Part shown: piece by piece, positions 24,010-35,441 of the stretch
Layout of the letters: each line of letters opens with the position of its first letter
How positions within the stretch are numbered: position 1 is the stretch's first letter
Source of the DNA: Lepraria neglecta
Lineage: Eukaryota > Ascomycota > Lecanoromycetes > Lecanorales > Stereocaulaceae
Length of the DNA stretch: 64,000 nt
Direction of reading: 5' to 3'
Assembly (NCBI GenBank): GCA_033220425.1
Contig: CM065647.1
Span: 3,348,001-3,412,000 of the forward strand
Notes under the pieces: generated by a model
Databases searched by the model: none
What the model was told of the DNA's origin: nothing
Seen by the model: the letters and a program-made list of their open reading frames with translations, nothing else
Program-made: the position numbers and the translations under genes

Positions 24010-25132
24010 TCACACTCCTCCAACCCGTGGAGCGGAATCCTCATTGATGGTCTCTCGCCGCTTCGACTGGCCAGCTCCGCCCTTCTCGTGGCGAGTCTGA
24101 TCAATAGCTGAGCGTTGTGCTATACTATCGTCGTGGCTTTTCCAAACAATGTTGGTGTCTGGTGGGAAGGCGAGGAGGCGCTTGATTGTCTCACTAAATA
24201 ATCGATTAGCATGATTAGAGCGAGAGGGATGTACCTGTATTACCGAATCTTAATGTTCCTACCCCCATCAATCCTCGTCCAGACACTAAGCACATCCTCA
24301 CCACTCCTAACACTCAGCACAGCCCCACAGACCTCCTCACCCGCTTCGGCAAATTGATCGCCAACGACAGCGAACAAGAGATCCTCCCAGTATCTGTCCG
24401 AAACTCCCTTCTTCAACCTCATGATCCACTTGCCGCCCCTCTTATTCTCCTCATCTTCCCACACCGGCCTAATACCCTTCCTGAAGATGTGATAGTCGGA
24501 GACAGATGGTAGGGTAGAAGGTCGCTTAAGGTGTGTGTAGACTGCCCAGAAAGCCTCCACCGTAGAGAAATGCGCAAGGGGTATTGTGGACTTCTCGTAG
24601 TCTGAGTATTTTGACGTTGGGGGCCGGTACCACACGATCCAGGTGGACTTAAGGGGGTGTTCTGAGGAGGTGGTAGATGATTTGCTGGTCAATGATGCCA
24701 GCGATGCCTTCGGCTTGATTTCTGCCCCGCCGTCGTCTTTCGAAGCCTCCTTCTCACGCTTCTCAGTGGCGGAATTGGAATTGCTGAAGTCAAAGGCTGT
24801 ACCAGGCGTTTTTGGAGTTTTGCCCGACGATCCGAACGAAGCAAAAGCCCCAGACCCTAGTCCAAATGCTGAGGAAGCCCCACTTATTGGAGAAGCGACG
24901 CTCATAGTGGTCACGGGAGCAATACCATTGAAAGGGTTAGACTTGCTGCTGAACGACCCGTCGCCCCCGAATCGCTTCGCTGGTTGATAGGGACGGGAAG
25001 GCTCGGTCTTTGTGTTTTCTTTGCTTCCGTTATTCGTAGACAGAGAGAGCTTGCTGGAGCTATTGAGCAAGTTAAACTAGTGATTGAAAATTGTAAATTG
25101 TGGTGTTCACTTACTTCGATCGGCGTTGCCAT
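24010..25132 (-). CDS. Class II eIF4E (4E-HP-like cap-binding protein)
   Basis: Three exons: 25132-25115, 25076-24244 and 24193-24010, 344 residues. The donors are GTAAGT and GTAATA, and the last intron has a TGCTAAT branch point. The first 130 residues are Ser/Lys-rich and low in complexity. The IF4E fold follows: HPLKSTWIVWYRPP, IPLAHFSTVEAFWAVYTHLK, HIFRKGIRPVWEDEENKRGG, KWIMRLKKG, and, after the last splice, RETIKRLLAFPPDTNIVWKS. Canonical eIF4E has WALWY or WTLWF at the first position and Trp at cap contacts. Here the WYRPP stretch and the DTNIVWKSHDDS tail match 4E-HP/nCBP proteins, which bind cap but usually repress translation. It is not the main eIF4E. Confidence 0.9.
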
Positions 25133-26269
25133 AAGTCATCCATGAAGAGTCCAAGAGCTATTATAACGGTTAAGAAGAGATTGGCGATCCCGAAGGATGC
25201 TGCATGTGGTCCCTTGCGAGAATGTGAGAAACTGCGGCGGATCAAAGACGTAGGACGGATTTTTGAATTGGAGCAGGAGCCAGGAGAGTTGGAAAGGCGA
25301 GGATCTCTAAAAAAGAGGTATATAGGTTTTTATTTGGCGTGGGAACGGTTTCGTGGCGTAGAATTGTTCTTAAGACGGTTGCAAAGTACTAACAAAGTTC
25401 CTTTCAAGACCCAATTTTTGGCGGTCAGGTACAGAGCGACTAAGCGGCTCCGGCGGGCTTGGCGCAAATTAGCGCGAGCCGCCATCTGCTACAGAAAACT
25501 CAAATTAGCGCAGTTTTTTTCTCTTCTTCACAACAAGACCACCAACTCAAATCACCGCCAGCTCGAACAAATCACTCACTCGGCTGGCGATTCCGATGCG
25601 TAGGTCGAGAGTACGCTCAATCCGCTTCTAAAACCGTCATCACGAGGGCCACCTTGTGCGAGCTTCCCATGATGCGGTGACGACCTGTATGCCGGGACAT
25701 TCCTTGCCCAATCTTTCTACGTTTATAGTTGGGAGCAAGCCTTATTATACATAGACAGAGTTGATAGAAATGCGAGTAAGCAATGGAAAGATTATCACAC
25801 TTAGCAAGTCAGTGACCTCATTTTCTCAAATTCCTCTCCGTATATGAAGACAACCCACAGCTTCTGGTAGTCCGAAAGGCCCAGCCGCGTATACACTCTT
25901 GCTTTTTAGCTTGGCGCTGGTTGGGCATGACGTTGCAAGGCAAAGACTGATACTGAATTGTGTCTACAAATTACACAAGTCTCTTCGCCTTCCAATCCTC
26001 ACTGACAAGTCTCGAATAGTCTAGAATGCTACTTTTTTCGACAACTTTCGCCCCGCAAGGCCAAGTGCCTATTTATGATCCTCTCAAGATGAAATAGGCA
26101 GATGATTTTAGGCGTTTGGACAGCTGATCAAGACAAATTGCAAACGTGGTTTTGATGCTATGCAAAATTATGATTATACATTAAATAGCAAAACAGATTT
26201 TTACTTAAGATCTAGTGTTGCGCTGGGCTTTCGCTGCGCGGGTAAAAGTAAGCTCTTGCTACCAGAAAG
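25133..26269. other. Intergenic, no supported gene
   Basis: A basic 167-codon open frame on the plus strand (25100-25603) overlaps the first exon and 5' leader of the 4E-HP gene. It has no recognisable features, so I do not call it. Nothing else was seen. Confidence 0.5.
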
Positions 26270-29200
26270 TTAACTTGGCCAGTTTTCATAAATGGGACTT
26301 ATGCTATATGTCAGACATCCAGCTGTCACCATGCCGCCATGTCCCTTGTTATTGCCTGCATCAGCTATGTTAGCGAGTCCGATCTGTTCATCTGGTGCTA
26401 TCAGATTCCAATGGAGTGACAATCTACTTACAATTCTTCCAAGCGTAGTCAATGATGTCCTCGCAAAACACGCCGATCAAGGGTTCGTACAGCTTGTAAT
26501 TCTCCCACGCCTCGACTTGACAATTGGCAATCGATAAAATCTGGAGTTGGAAACAATCTTCCCCACTATCATAGTGAACGTATTCCTGCGTGACGTTGAC
26601 AGGGCCGGGCAATAATACTTGTGCGTAGTTGGAACAGAACCACGAAGCTGCGTCTGCCACTTGGTCCGAGTGAACGTCTTTCATCTGGCTGGGAATTGGG
26701 AAGCAGCTCGGGCTTGCTGTGTTTGCCGGATCTACTGGAGCGACTGTTGGTGTGGCTGGTGGCAGCGGTGGCGGAGGAGGTGTTGTAGATGCCGCTGCTG
26801 ATAGAGGCGGGGGTGAAGAAGTTGGAGTAGTCGAAGGTGGTGGTGGAGGCGAGGAAGTTGGAGTCGTTGATGGTGGTGGTGGTGGAGGACTTGTGGTGGA
26901 TGACAGTGTTGTCGATGGCAGAGCTGCGGAGGATGAGGGCGTATTTGTGCTTGATACTGTGGTTTCAGGTACCATGTTCGTGCCCGAGAGCTCCGTGGGA
27001 GGGACTTGTGTTGCCAGCTCCGTTGAGTTATATTGAGACAACGGGCACGCATTACGTTTCTTGTTTCTCGGTACTTGTTGTCCTGCTTCCGCGATCCAGC
27101 TGTCACTATAGACAGGTTCTGGACCATCTTCAAGGTATAGATTGACCGACGCCATTTGGATTGGTTCGCATGTATTGTCATCTGGATCTGTAGCCCAGGC
27201 TTGGACAGGGTCGTATTGGAAGAGGACTTTCCCAGTGGCAGTCGTTTCTTGCCCTCGTCTTGATGGATCTCTTGCATAGTCAAAGACGCGAGGTTGACAG
27301 CTGGGACACTGAGCCTGAACATCTCTCACAATCTCTTCAATTTCTTCAGGGTACTGAAGAACTCCGGCTACCCCTTGACCCATTCTTCTTGGCGTCACGA
27401 TTATAGCCACCGGGTTCTCCACGATGTTGAATTGGCCTAGTGGAAATGTTTGAGTGTATTGATGGAGGCCTACCATAAGATTGGTACCGTCTCCCCACCA
27501 TATGGGCATAATAACGTGATTTTGAAAATTAGCTCTGTCCGCCGGCGTTGCTGGCCGATCCCACGAAGTCGCGGATCGAAACGAGGGGCCTTCCCAGAAG
27601 TGTGACATCCACACCCCTTTGTTTGATATAACAATTACGGAGGTGCAGCCGCGAAGTCCAGTAACAGCCATGTCGAATGCTTGGTTTCCAAGGTCTCGAG
27701 CTAGAGATGACGAGGGAGTCGTTCCACCTGGTGGCCTGAGCGGAACCTGGATTACATTTTGCAGCTGGCTGAGCATAAATTGCTGATAGTTTCCAAACCA
27801 AGGTGAAGCCTTTGGGTTTGCCAGGGTACGTTTAGCCACTGTTGTTGCCGGAGCGTCACTGCCAACACAGGCTGAACATTGAAAGTCGCAAATCTGGACC
27901 GATGCAGAAGCAGGTACGCTACTTGTAACAGTTGTGCCAGTTGCACTGCATTTCGTCACGGTTGAATAGCAGCTCGTAGAACAAGACTGACTCATACTAG
28001 CGCTGCTCGTAGTAGAACATAGGACTGAGCAGTCTGAGGCAATGACTGTTTGACAAGAAGATGTTGCGCTGGAGGATGCCGAGTTGGTGGCTTGCGTTTC
28101 CGAAGGCTGGTTTTCATCGTCTCCGTTCTCTGGATCAGGAGTCGGCTTCATGTCGTTACCAATCGTTATCGTTGGAAATTTGACATTGACCTGGGGGAAG
28201 GGTGGGGTGGGAGGAGGGGGAAAGACCGCTGGTATGTCCATTCCCCATAAGATGAGGCCCCCAAGGTCAATCCCTGGAGGGCAGAAGAAACAGCTTGGAC
28301 CGCCTTTTATGAAGGGATACAGCCCTATGTAACTTCCGTTGTTAGCGTCTCTTTGCCAAAGAAAGGTTGTGTATGGTGAGCCAATCGAGCATGAGTTAAG
28401 AGCAGTCGATTTTTGCAGTCCGGCTGAGCTGATGGTTTGTCAAACACAACGAGTGGAGTGGACCAAGTGTGCCAAAATCATGGCTGCCGAACCAAAATTA
28501 GGGCCAGTGAGGCGATTTAGATGCCCATTCATGCAAAATGAAAAGAGGTACCTACCCGAAGGGTGCTTATCATCACTGGTATGTATAGCCGTATTTCCAG
28601 TAATTGTAGGATCAATTGAAGGCACAGTTGATGCCTCTGGGTCGTAGGATGTTGTGATGGTGATCAAGGGTGGTCCAGGCACATGTGTCGTTATTATCTG
28701 TGACGTTATATGTATAACCTTAAGACCAGGAGTCGTGGAAGTCCGTGATGCTTCATGTATAGGCCTCAAATCGGGTGTTGTTAAAGCCTGTGATGCTTCA
28801 TGTATAGGTCTAAGACCAGGTGTCGTTGAAGTCTGTGATGTCTGATGTATAGGCCCAAGGGGCGGTGACCGTCCATCAGAAGTCGCAATGTCAGGGGGAC
28901 GGCTCTCATCTGAGTACGAGGTTCCGGTCGACGTCCCCTGCGGGGTGACCGCTGGAGTTGTTGCTACCGATGGTCCAGCCAGAGGTATTTCGGCAGGTAG
29001 CCCGCCAGTTAACACGCCTTTTGGTAATACACCAGAAGCTAATGCAGTCCCCGAGGATATCGTACCTGGTGGGGATATACCGGAAGGTGTTGCTCGGACC
29101 GATCCAGCGGCACTTGCTCCTGTGAATATTCCTCCAGACGGCACGGCGCTCGGTGTTCCGCCAGAGGCTGTTGTCGCTCCAGTACCATCCGAAGCCCATG

Positions 29201-29330
29201 TTGCTCCAGTGCCGCTGGGAGAAGTCCCAAAAGAAAATCTACCGGAGGGCCATCGCAGGAGCGGCGGTGCTTGCCCACGAACAGCTGAAAGTGTACTGAG
29301 GAACGCAGATGTGATAAGGAACCACTGCAT
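26270..29330 (-). CDS. Large secreted Ser/Thr/Pro-rich protein with a Cys-containing fungal domain
   Basis: Three exons, 29330-28556, 28423-26432 and 26355-26270, give 950 residues. The N-terminal signal peptide is MQWFLITSAFLSTLSAVRGQ. A Gly/Ser/Thr-rich stretch follows, then four 15-residue repeats (PIHEASQALTTPDLR type). After the first splice comes SYIGLYPFIKGGPSCFFCPP. Next are a Cys-rich Ser/Thr spacer and a block with FDMAVTGLRGCTSVIVISNK and GVWMSHFWEGPSF. A long Ser/Thr/Pro spacer leads to a C-terminal domain with six or more Cys, ending CNNKGHGGMVTAGC...YENWPS. The last intron acceptor restores that ending. The composition suggests a heavily O-glycosylated wall or extracellular protein. 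I know similar unnamed secreted proteins in Pezizomycotina; no enzyme motif is visible. Confidence 0.75.
28690..28860 (-). repeat. 45-base tandem repeat (minisatellite) inside the secreted-protein gene
   Basis: There are three full and one partial unit beginning TGTATA on the plus strand. Period 45 keeps the frame and encodes a 15-residue repeat. Such in-frame minisatellites in wall proteins commonly vary in copy number between strains. Confidence 0.85.
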
Positions 29331-30934
29331 TTTGTAAGCAATATAAGGTTGTTCGCCTTGGATCGCCTGCGATTATGATTTTTGGTAGTAAAGACCGACT
29401 TTTATTGAAAGAAATGTAAAAAATCATCTGTCAAATCTCGAATCATAATCGCTTTTCTTGAGAATATTACCCCTTTATATAAAGAAAAGAGACCAGATTC
29501 CAACCATTTCTCCTTCCCTAACCTGGATCATTTCACGGTCCTTGCTCAGCCCCTCGCAGCACAAGCTCATCGTGGCTATCCATGAAACGAGAAGGAACAA
29601 GTAGCTGGAAAACACAGGATTTATTTGTTTCTGTTGGAAGCATGAAACATAATATGGTAGATGCCCTTATGGCTCCCAGTCACGAAATACTGCGAGGATA
29701 GCTAGTCTAAGAACGTTAGAAGAGTGACAGTAAATTGACAGGGATGCAATCCCATGCAAGCATTGCATTCCTTTTTATCGGCTACCATGCAAAGCTGAAG
29801 TCTTGGTTGTAGATCAATGTTTGCATTTGGGGCTTACACAGCGACAATATCCGAGACTAGAGGCGAAAGCAATAAGCCTCGATCCAAACAAAACCCATCA
29901 CTGTAATTTCCTACTGTTGGACCTGAGTCTGTAGGCAGTGCTGCAGCGGCTGTGAATCACGGGATCCACTGTATTGTGCCATAACAATGTGTCATAGCAT
30001 AGGATTCAGCGGTTGCACCGCTTTAGTTATCGCTCGGTTCAGATTCGTGGGTGGCCAGAGATCCCTGCGGTATGTGTGTTTGGCACCCATCGCGTTCGCT
30101 CGCTCTAAGAAACTGGAAATCATTCGGCTTCAAACCTTTCATGTGCGGTCTACCATGTCATATGACTTTTTCTGCGGAACAGTGAAGCACTGATAGCGAA
30201 AATATGACGACATGACAAAGACGCATGCCTGACAGCAGGAAAGGCCACGTGACCAATGAGAGGCGATGGCCGAGGCAGCAATGCCATTCAAAACTCTGGC
30301 AGGCCGCAGGTGTCAAGAGCCGAACAAAGTTACGTACGATACGACGCGAGAAACTGTCGATTGAAGCGTTTTCGATGATCCCTCAGGATTGCGGCGCGGA
30401 CGGTTGAAACACCTTTTCGTTTCATTGTAGCGGACGCCGGTAATGGTGGGCAAGCTGTCGTAATTGAGCTGCAACTGTGAGATGACAAGACCTGTACATA
30501 AATTTGGGAACCACTAGCCCGCGACAAACAAATTGTTTGACTGGAAGTACTGCTGTTGACCAACTATGACTTCAGGCGGACCAATAATGCTGTTCAGGCG
30601 CAGGATTGTTTGGAGCTAACTCGGGACGCTCGGTTAGAGGCAATAGCGCTATCTAAGTGCCCGGGAAAGCCTGCCGGGCTATTTGCGGGGAGCCTTAGGC
30701 AGCAACCTCCATGCAAGAGACACTCGCCATGGAGGAAGCTGTCAATCCGTCTCTATCTTTCCATGCGCCAATGAAGTTTCATTCGAGTCCTTATTGTACC
30801 ATCATAGTCCACGAAGAGAACTTGAACTCATCAGCCCGTACAACCTTCGTACCACCTTGATCTGTCCCTCTCTTTCCAATCGAAAGCTGGCCTGTATGCT
30901 ACCTTCTGCTGTCGCCCTGTTATAGTTGACCAGC
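29331..30934. other. Intergenic, no supported gene
   Basis: About 1.6 kb between divergent genes. Only short unrelated open frames (under 80 codons) on both strands; no RNA gene or repeat was recognised. Confidence 0.5.
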
Positions 30935-31897
30935 ATGCCTCGGTGGGGCCCTTCGGATCCAAGGGAGCAACCAGTCTTCCATCCCGGGGATAAGGAAGCA
31001 CTTGAAAAGATTGAAGGAGCTAGTTATTCCGGCCATTTGGAGACGGTGATGACCCTCGTCAACAATAGCGAGCTCCATCCAACGCGGAACTATCTGGATC
31101 ATGCTCTCGTCATGACGATGTACCAGCAACAGTTGCATGTCGCTCAATACCTCCTCGACAGTGGCGCAAACATCAATAGAAACGCCATTGGCGTAGCTTT
31201 GCAGAACGCTTCGCTGCCGTTGTTCAAATTCCTGGTCGAGAACGGATGGGATGTCAACATGTCTTACAATTCCGGCCACACTGTTCTGCCGTATGTATCA
31301 CCAATCTCTTGCCGTGATGTTGAGGTTTCAAGATTTGTTCTGTATGAAAGTTGCATCAATGCTACAGCCACTAATTATCAATCCCATTGCAGGTTAGTTG
31401 TAAAAGACGAAGCTCTGGTCAAACTCCTCCTCGACCATGGCGCCGACCCAAATCTCGGCTCCCAAATATTCAACATCTCCGACCCACTCACTCCATCAAT
31501 CAACAACTCCGGGGAAGCCTTAGATGCCGCTGCAGCCGAGGCTTCCATCGCCGTCTTCGACCTCCTGCTCTCTCGCGGAGCGAAACTCGAAAACAGCTTT
31601 CCTTTACACGCCGCCGCTGGGTCATCTGAAGACAGCGGACGAATCCCAATGATGGCGCATCTGCTTGAGCTTGGGGTTGACATTGACGGCGACGACAGCT
31701 CGATGGGACCGTTCCCAGCATTTTCTTATGGGACACCATTGCATCATGCCATCCGGTATAATGGGATTAAAAAGGTGAAATTCTTATTGAGCAAAGGCGC
31801 AGACATTTCTGGAAAACTGCATGGGGTCACCGCGCTAAGAGAGGCTGAGAGGTGTCGACGGCCGGAGATTGTGGAGATATTGAGGGGAATGTCGTGA
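30935..31897 (+). CDS. Ankyrin-repeat protein
   Basis: Two exons, 30935-31290 and 31393-31897, give 286 residues. The ATG at 30935 is the first in frame. The 102-base intron (GTATGT donor, CACTAATTA branch, TGCAG acceptor) is a multiple of three with no stop, so the unspliced frame also reads through. Ankyrin units are visible: LHVAQYLLDSGANINRNAIG, PLFKFLVENGWDVN, LVKLLLDHGADPNLG, SIAVFDLLLSRGAKLENSFP, MMAHLLELGVDIDGDD and KVKFLLSKGADISG. There is no extra domain. It is probably a scaffold-type interaction protein; its partner is unknown. Confidence 0.85.
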   Translation: MPRWGPSDPREQPVFHPGDKEALEKIEGASYSGHLETVMTLVNNSELHPTRNYLDHALVMTMYQQQLHVAQYLLDSGANINRNAIGVALQNASLPLFKFLVENGWDVNMSYNSGHTVLPYVSPISCRDVEVSRFVLYESCINATATNYQSHCRLVVKDEALVKLLLDHGADPNLGSQIFNISDPLTPSINNSGEALDAAAAEASIAVFDLLLSRGAKLENSFPLHAAAGSSEDSGRIPMMAHLLELGVDIDGDDSSMGPFPAFSYGTPLHHAIRYNGIKKVKFLLSKGADISGKLHGVTALREAERCRRPEIVEILRGMS

Positions 31898-32729
31898 ATG
31901 CACATTTTGTTCGCGGAGAATTTCATGCCAAGTCTATTTGAAAGCGCTCAAGCTGACACGACTCACCTCCTCAAGCTGACGCGAAGCGTAAATCCATCAC
32001 TGGCTCTAGAGACCAGAAGATCATGTTGCAGCCAGTTCAATAGTTGGTCCCCATCATAGCTTGTTTTAGCAGAAATGAAATTAACTAACTTCCCAACTCT
32101 TGGAAATCTGCATAAAGAGAACAAGTGAATCTGTCAATCTCCATCCCTCACCGAAAGCCTTATCATCAGTCCAGCACCACGTCATTGGGGGCAAGTATGT
32201 TCAACAGCCAGAGAATTGACCGGACTACCTCAATGAACACAAGGTAATCAAGGCAATGATGCTATCTGCTCCTGTACACTAGTGCTTTTCAATGGCTAAA
32301 AGCCAGGTACTATTCAGGAATAGAAATAAAATCAAAGATGTGTCTATTGCAAGATCACAGTAAGAACCTGAAACTCGTAAGAAAGCGAGAAAAAGGCCTC
32401 CGTGAGATGCTGTTCGCATCCCTGTTCTAGCCATCCACTCTTACGTTGGCAAGAGCACAGAAGCCTGCGCGGCTCGGTGCATTGAAAGCAGGTAACAGAA
32501 CGATACATCGAGCCATTGTATCAATCATTCAGTCAGCCAGTCAATGAACATCCTTATTGAACCTGATTCAAATCGTCTCATTCCATTCTCAACCAGACCA
32601 AACTCACAATCTGTTTAATCATCTATTCAGTCGTACTATCTCGGGTATCCGTAAGACTGGTAAGCTATCTAATTCCCTCAAATCCTGCATGCATTCTCAC
32701 CCCTTCCTTCTATCCTCCATTATCTTGAA
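31898..32729. other. Intergenic, convergent 3' ends
   Basis: About 830 bases between convergent genes, moderately AT-rich. No gene, RNA or repeat was recognised. Confidence 0.5.
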
Positions 32730-34884
32730 CTACAGTCGCTCGCCTGCTTCCGCCTTCATGGAGCCGTACTTCTTCAGACGAATTGCCTGTTAGAGTTCTC
32801 TAGTTAATAATCACTCATTTTGAGATAGGAATGGGCGTTCATCGGAAGTAAGAGATCCCCGAGACAAAGTGAGACGATTTGGGGGTGAAGTCTTACCTGC
32901 ACACTAATGAACCCTCCTGTCTCTGACGGTGAGAAATCGCCTATCTCATCCATGGACGATTCTTCCATATCATACAACTTCTCTGTCTTGCTTGAGCGAC
33001 CGATGACGGAGAAAGTTCCTTTGTAACAGCCTAGGTAGGTGTTGGAGTCAGTATCGCTTTTCTACGACATTGAACGGATAGAACTCAAAGATTTACTTAC
33101 GGCAGCGGACGGTGCCATTGACGTGGCCTTGCGAAGCAATGATGGAGGCGGTTAAGAATTCGCGCTCAGGCTGTTGTTGTGAATTCACAGTCAGCGTTGC
33201 CTTTATTGGGAGAAGCACGGAAATCAAAATTCGAAGGGGATTCCAGGGAAAGGTACTGACAGAGAAAAACAGCCCATTGTAGAGGACTTTCGAGTAGTTG
33301 AATGTGACCTGTTCACATCAGTACTTGAAACGATGGCGCCTTCCAGAGCAATTAGGGACGGTGCATACAAATTGGTCACGTCTGTGAGGTGTAGAATTAG
33401 CACAGCGACTTGGAGCAAAGGTATTTGGTGAAATATGTACAGAGCTCGAACTTCACGATCCAACGTAAGCCCTTCAAGGTCCACGTGGGCAGCCCTCAAA
33501 CAAGTGAGCCCAGGTGTCTCGTAGCACCCTCTCGACTTGATGCCAATGAAGCGATTCTCGACGATATCAATCCGGCCGACTCCGTTTCTCTTTGCAATGG
33601 TATTGGCAGCCAAAAACAACTCCACAGCCTTTGTGACGACCTTCTTCTTTCCGCCCTCCGAGTACTCCATTTGAGTTGGTATACCCTTCGTGAATTCCAG
33701 TGTGAAGTCTTCAGGAGTGTCCGAAGCCTTTGTGGGATCGACTGCAGAGGTTTCGGAGTCAGCATTCCTCTTTATGGATAGCAGAAAGAGTTGTGAGACA
33801 TGTTCAGGGAGTAGATTGAGAGAAATTGCTCTCGAAACATGTCTAGAGCTCAAGAAAGCGGTCTCAATGAGGAAAGCAAGATTCTAAAATGTAAGTACCT
33901 GTCAATTTCCACATGTCCATTGGTGGTGTGATGTCTAGGTCTTCTAGGATACCAGCTTCATAAGAGCAGTGCAAGGTTCTCGTCCATTGACCATGGCTTT
34001 GACTTCGTAGATGTGACGGGGATGCCCTTCTCGGCGGCATAGTCAAGTAGGTCCTTACGGCCTGCGAAGCGCTTATAGAATGTAGGGTCTCTCCATGGTG
34101 CGATGACTTTGATACTGGGTTGAAGAGCGTCTGAACGATGCCGAACTCAGCATTTCCCTTTTGAGATAATCACTAAGTCTGTCTCGCGAGCAGACTAGGG
34201 CATTATAGGGGGAGTAATGATTCAGGAAAACTTACAGAACGCCAGCTCAAACCGCACCTGATCATTCCCCTTGCCTGTGCAGCCATGTGAAACCGCAATG
34301 CAGCCCTCCTTCTGGGCCACCTTTATCTGACTCCTGGCGATGACTGGACGAGCCAGACTCGTTCCTAACAGGTAGACCGACTCGTAGACAGCATTGCACT
34401 GAATGGCTGGCCAGCACCTTTTTCGGAGTAAGCACTTCTCTTCAAGGATAGGGAAAGGAGCTGTAAGGCATGTTTAGCGAGCACAGCCTGAGCCGTTGCT
34501 CCCGCAATGGGTCCTAGGACTCAGACAATGGTCTCAATAGGGAAGGCATACTGCTCCAATATGAATTCCTCCCTAAGATCTTCTATGTAGCAAGCCTTTG
34601 CCCCAATGTTCAGGGCCTTCTCTTTCGCCTTTTCGAAATCTTCCTCTTGTCCGACGTCTGCGCAGAAGCAAATAACTTCATAGCCTTGCTCGATCAACCA
34701 AGCCAGGATGATACTGGTGCTGCAATCGGGTATTAGCGACTGCGGCGCGAAATAGCGTTGGGGGGACTCACTCGAGACCGCCTGAGTAGGCGAGACCTGT
34801 ATGATGTCAGGGCCAGCAATTCTCTTTTAAGAATGTTGAGTCAAAAGACAAAAAGGATGGCGTACAAACTTTTCCCTTGGACAT
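32730..34884 (-). CDS. ARG1: Argininosuccinate synthase, multi-exon, possibly damaged
   Basis: The enzyme joins citrulline and aspartate using ATP, the penultimate step of arginine synthesis. Spliced exons give [20 protein letters not shown] (the PP-loop ATP site), [75 protein letters not shown] and [20 protein letters not shown], and end in [15 protein letters not shown]. About ten exons are needed. Two problems stand out. After ...DENLA (near 33970) the frame runs two bases short before [10 protein letters not shown]. In addition, the junction after ...QYAFP (near 34535) has no GT donor, although the acceptor before [10 protein letters not shown] is present. Either this copy is a pseudogene or the assembly has errors. 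A TGACTC-type (amino-acid-control) site is present only inside intron 1 (about 34836). Confidence 0.85.
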
Positions 34885-35441
34885 TCTGGTGGCTCTGTGC
34901 AGTCTTGACTGGTGTGTTGGTGTTGTAAGGAGGTGGGAGGAGATTGTGGGAAAGTGATTCGTTGTAGGTAGTATGGAACAAAAGAAAAATTACTGAGTTG
35001 GTGGAGTCGAGTGAGAAAATAATTGACTTTTCTGACAGTGGGGAACATCCCTGCAATCCATAGCTATCCGCCTCGCCCACTGCATATCTTCACTTGACCG
35101 TTGTCCTCAAATTCGCTCTTTCGTATTCATTTTTGAAAGAGCAAGAGCTGTTGTATATGTGAAAGCTAGAATGAGATATCATGTTATCTATTCTAAGCAA
35201 AGAGGTTGTTTAGATCCGGAGAAACTGATCCAGGAGTTAATTGTCGAGCACTGGGGCTCGCGTCTCGGGCGCATTCACGCTAAAATATGGCAAGCTATCA
35301 GGGCCATCCCGCGATATTCTTGGCACAGATTCACCTCGAGCTCCTTTGGCTTCACCCATTCGAGGGCTTCACTCCGATAGGTCAACTGGTGCAAGACTAA
35401 ATGCTCCTAAAGAGCGTCGACTGCGTGAGGCAAGATGCCCA
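34885..35441. promoter_or_regulatory. Divergent promoter region of ARG1 and the Telo_bind gene
   Basis: These 557 bases lie between diverging start codons. In the first 200 bases I saw no clear TATA box or repeated operator. In-frame codons upstream of 35442 remain open to 35241, so the plus-strand start could lie further left. Confidence 0.4.

Noticed and set aside
25100-25603. 167-codon basic open frame on the plus strand
   Set aside because: It overlaps the first exon and leader of the 4E-HP gene on the opposite strand and shows no domain or splice structure.
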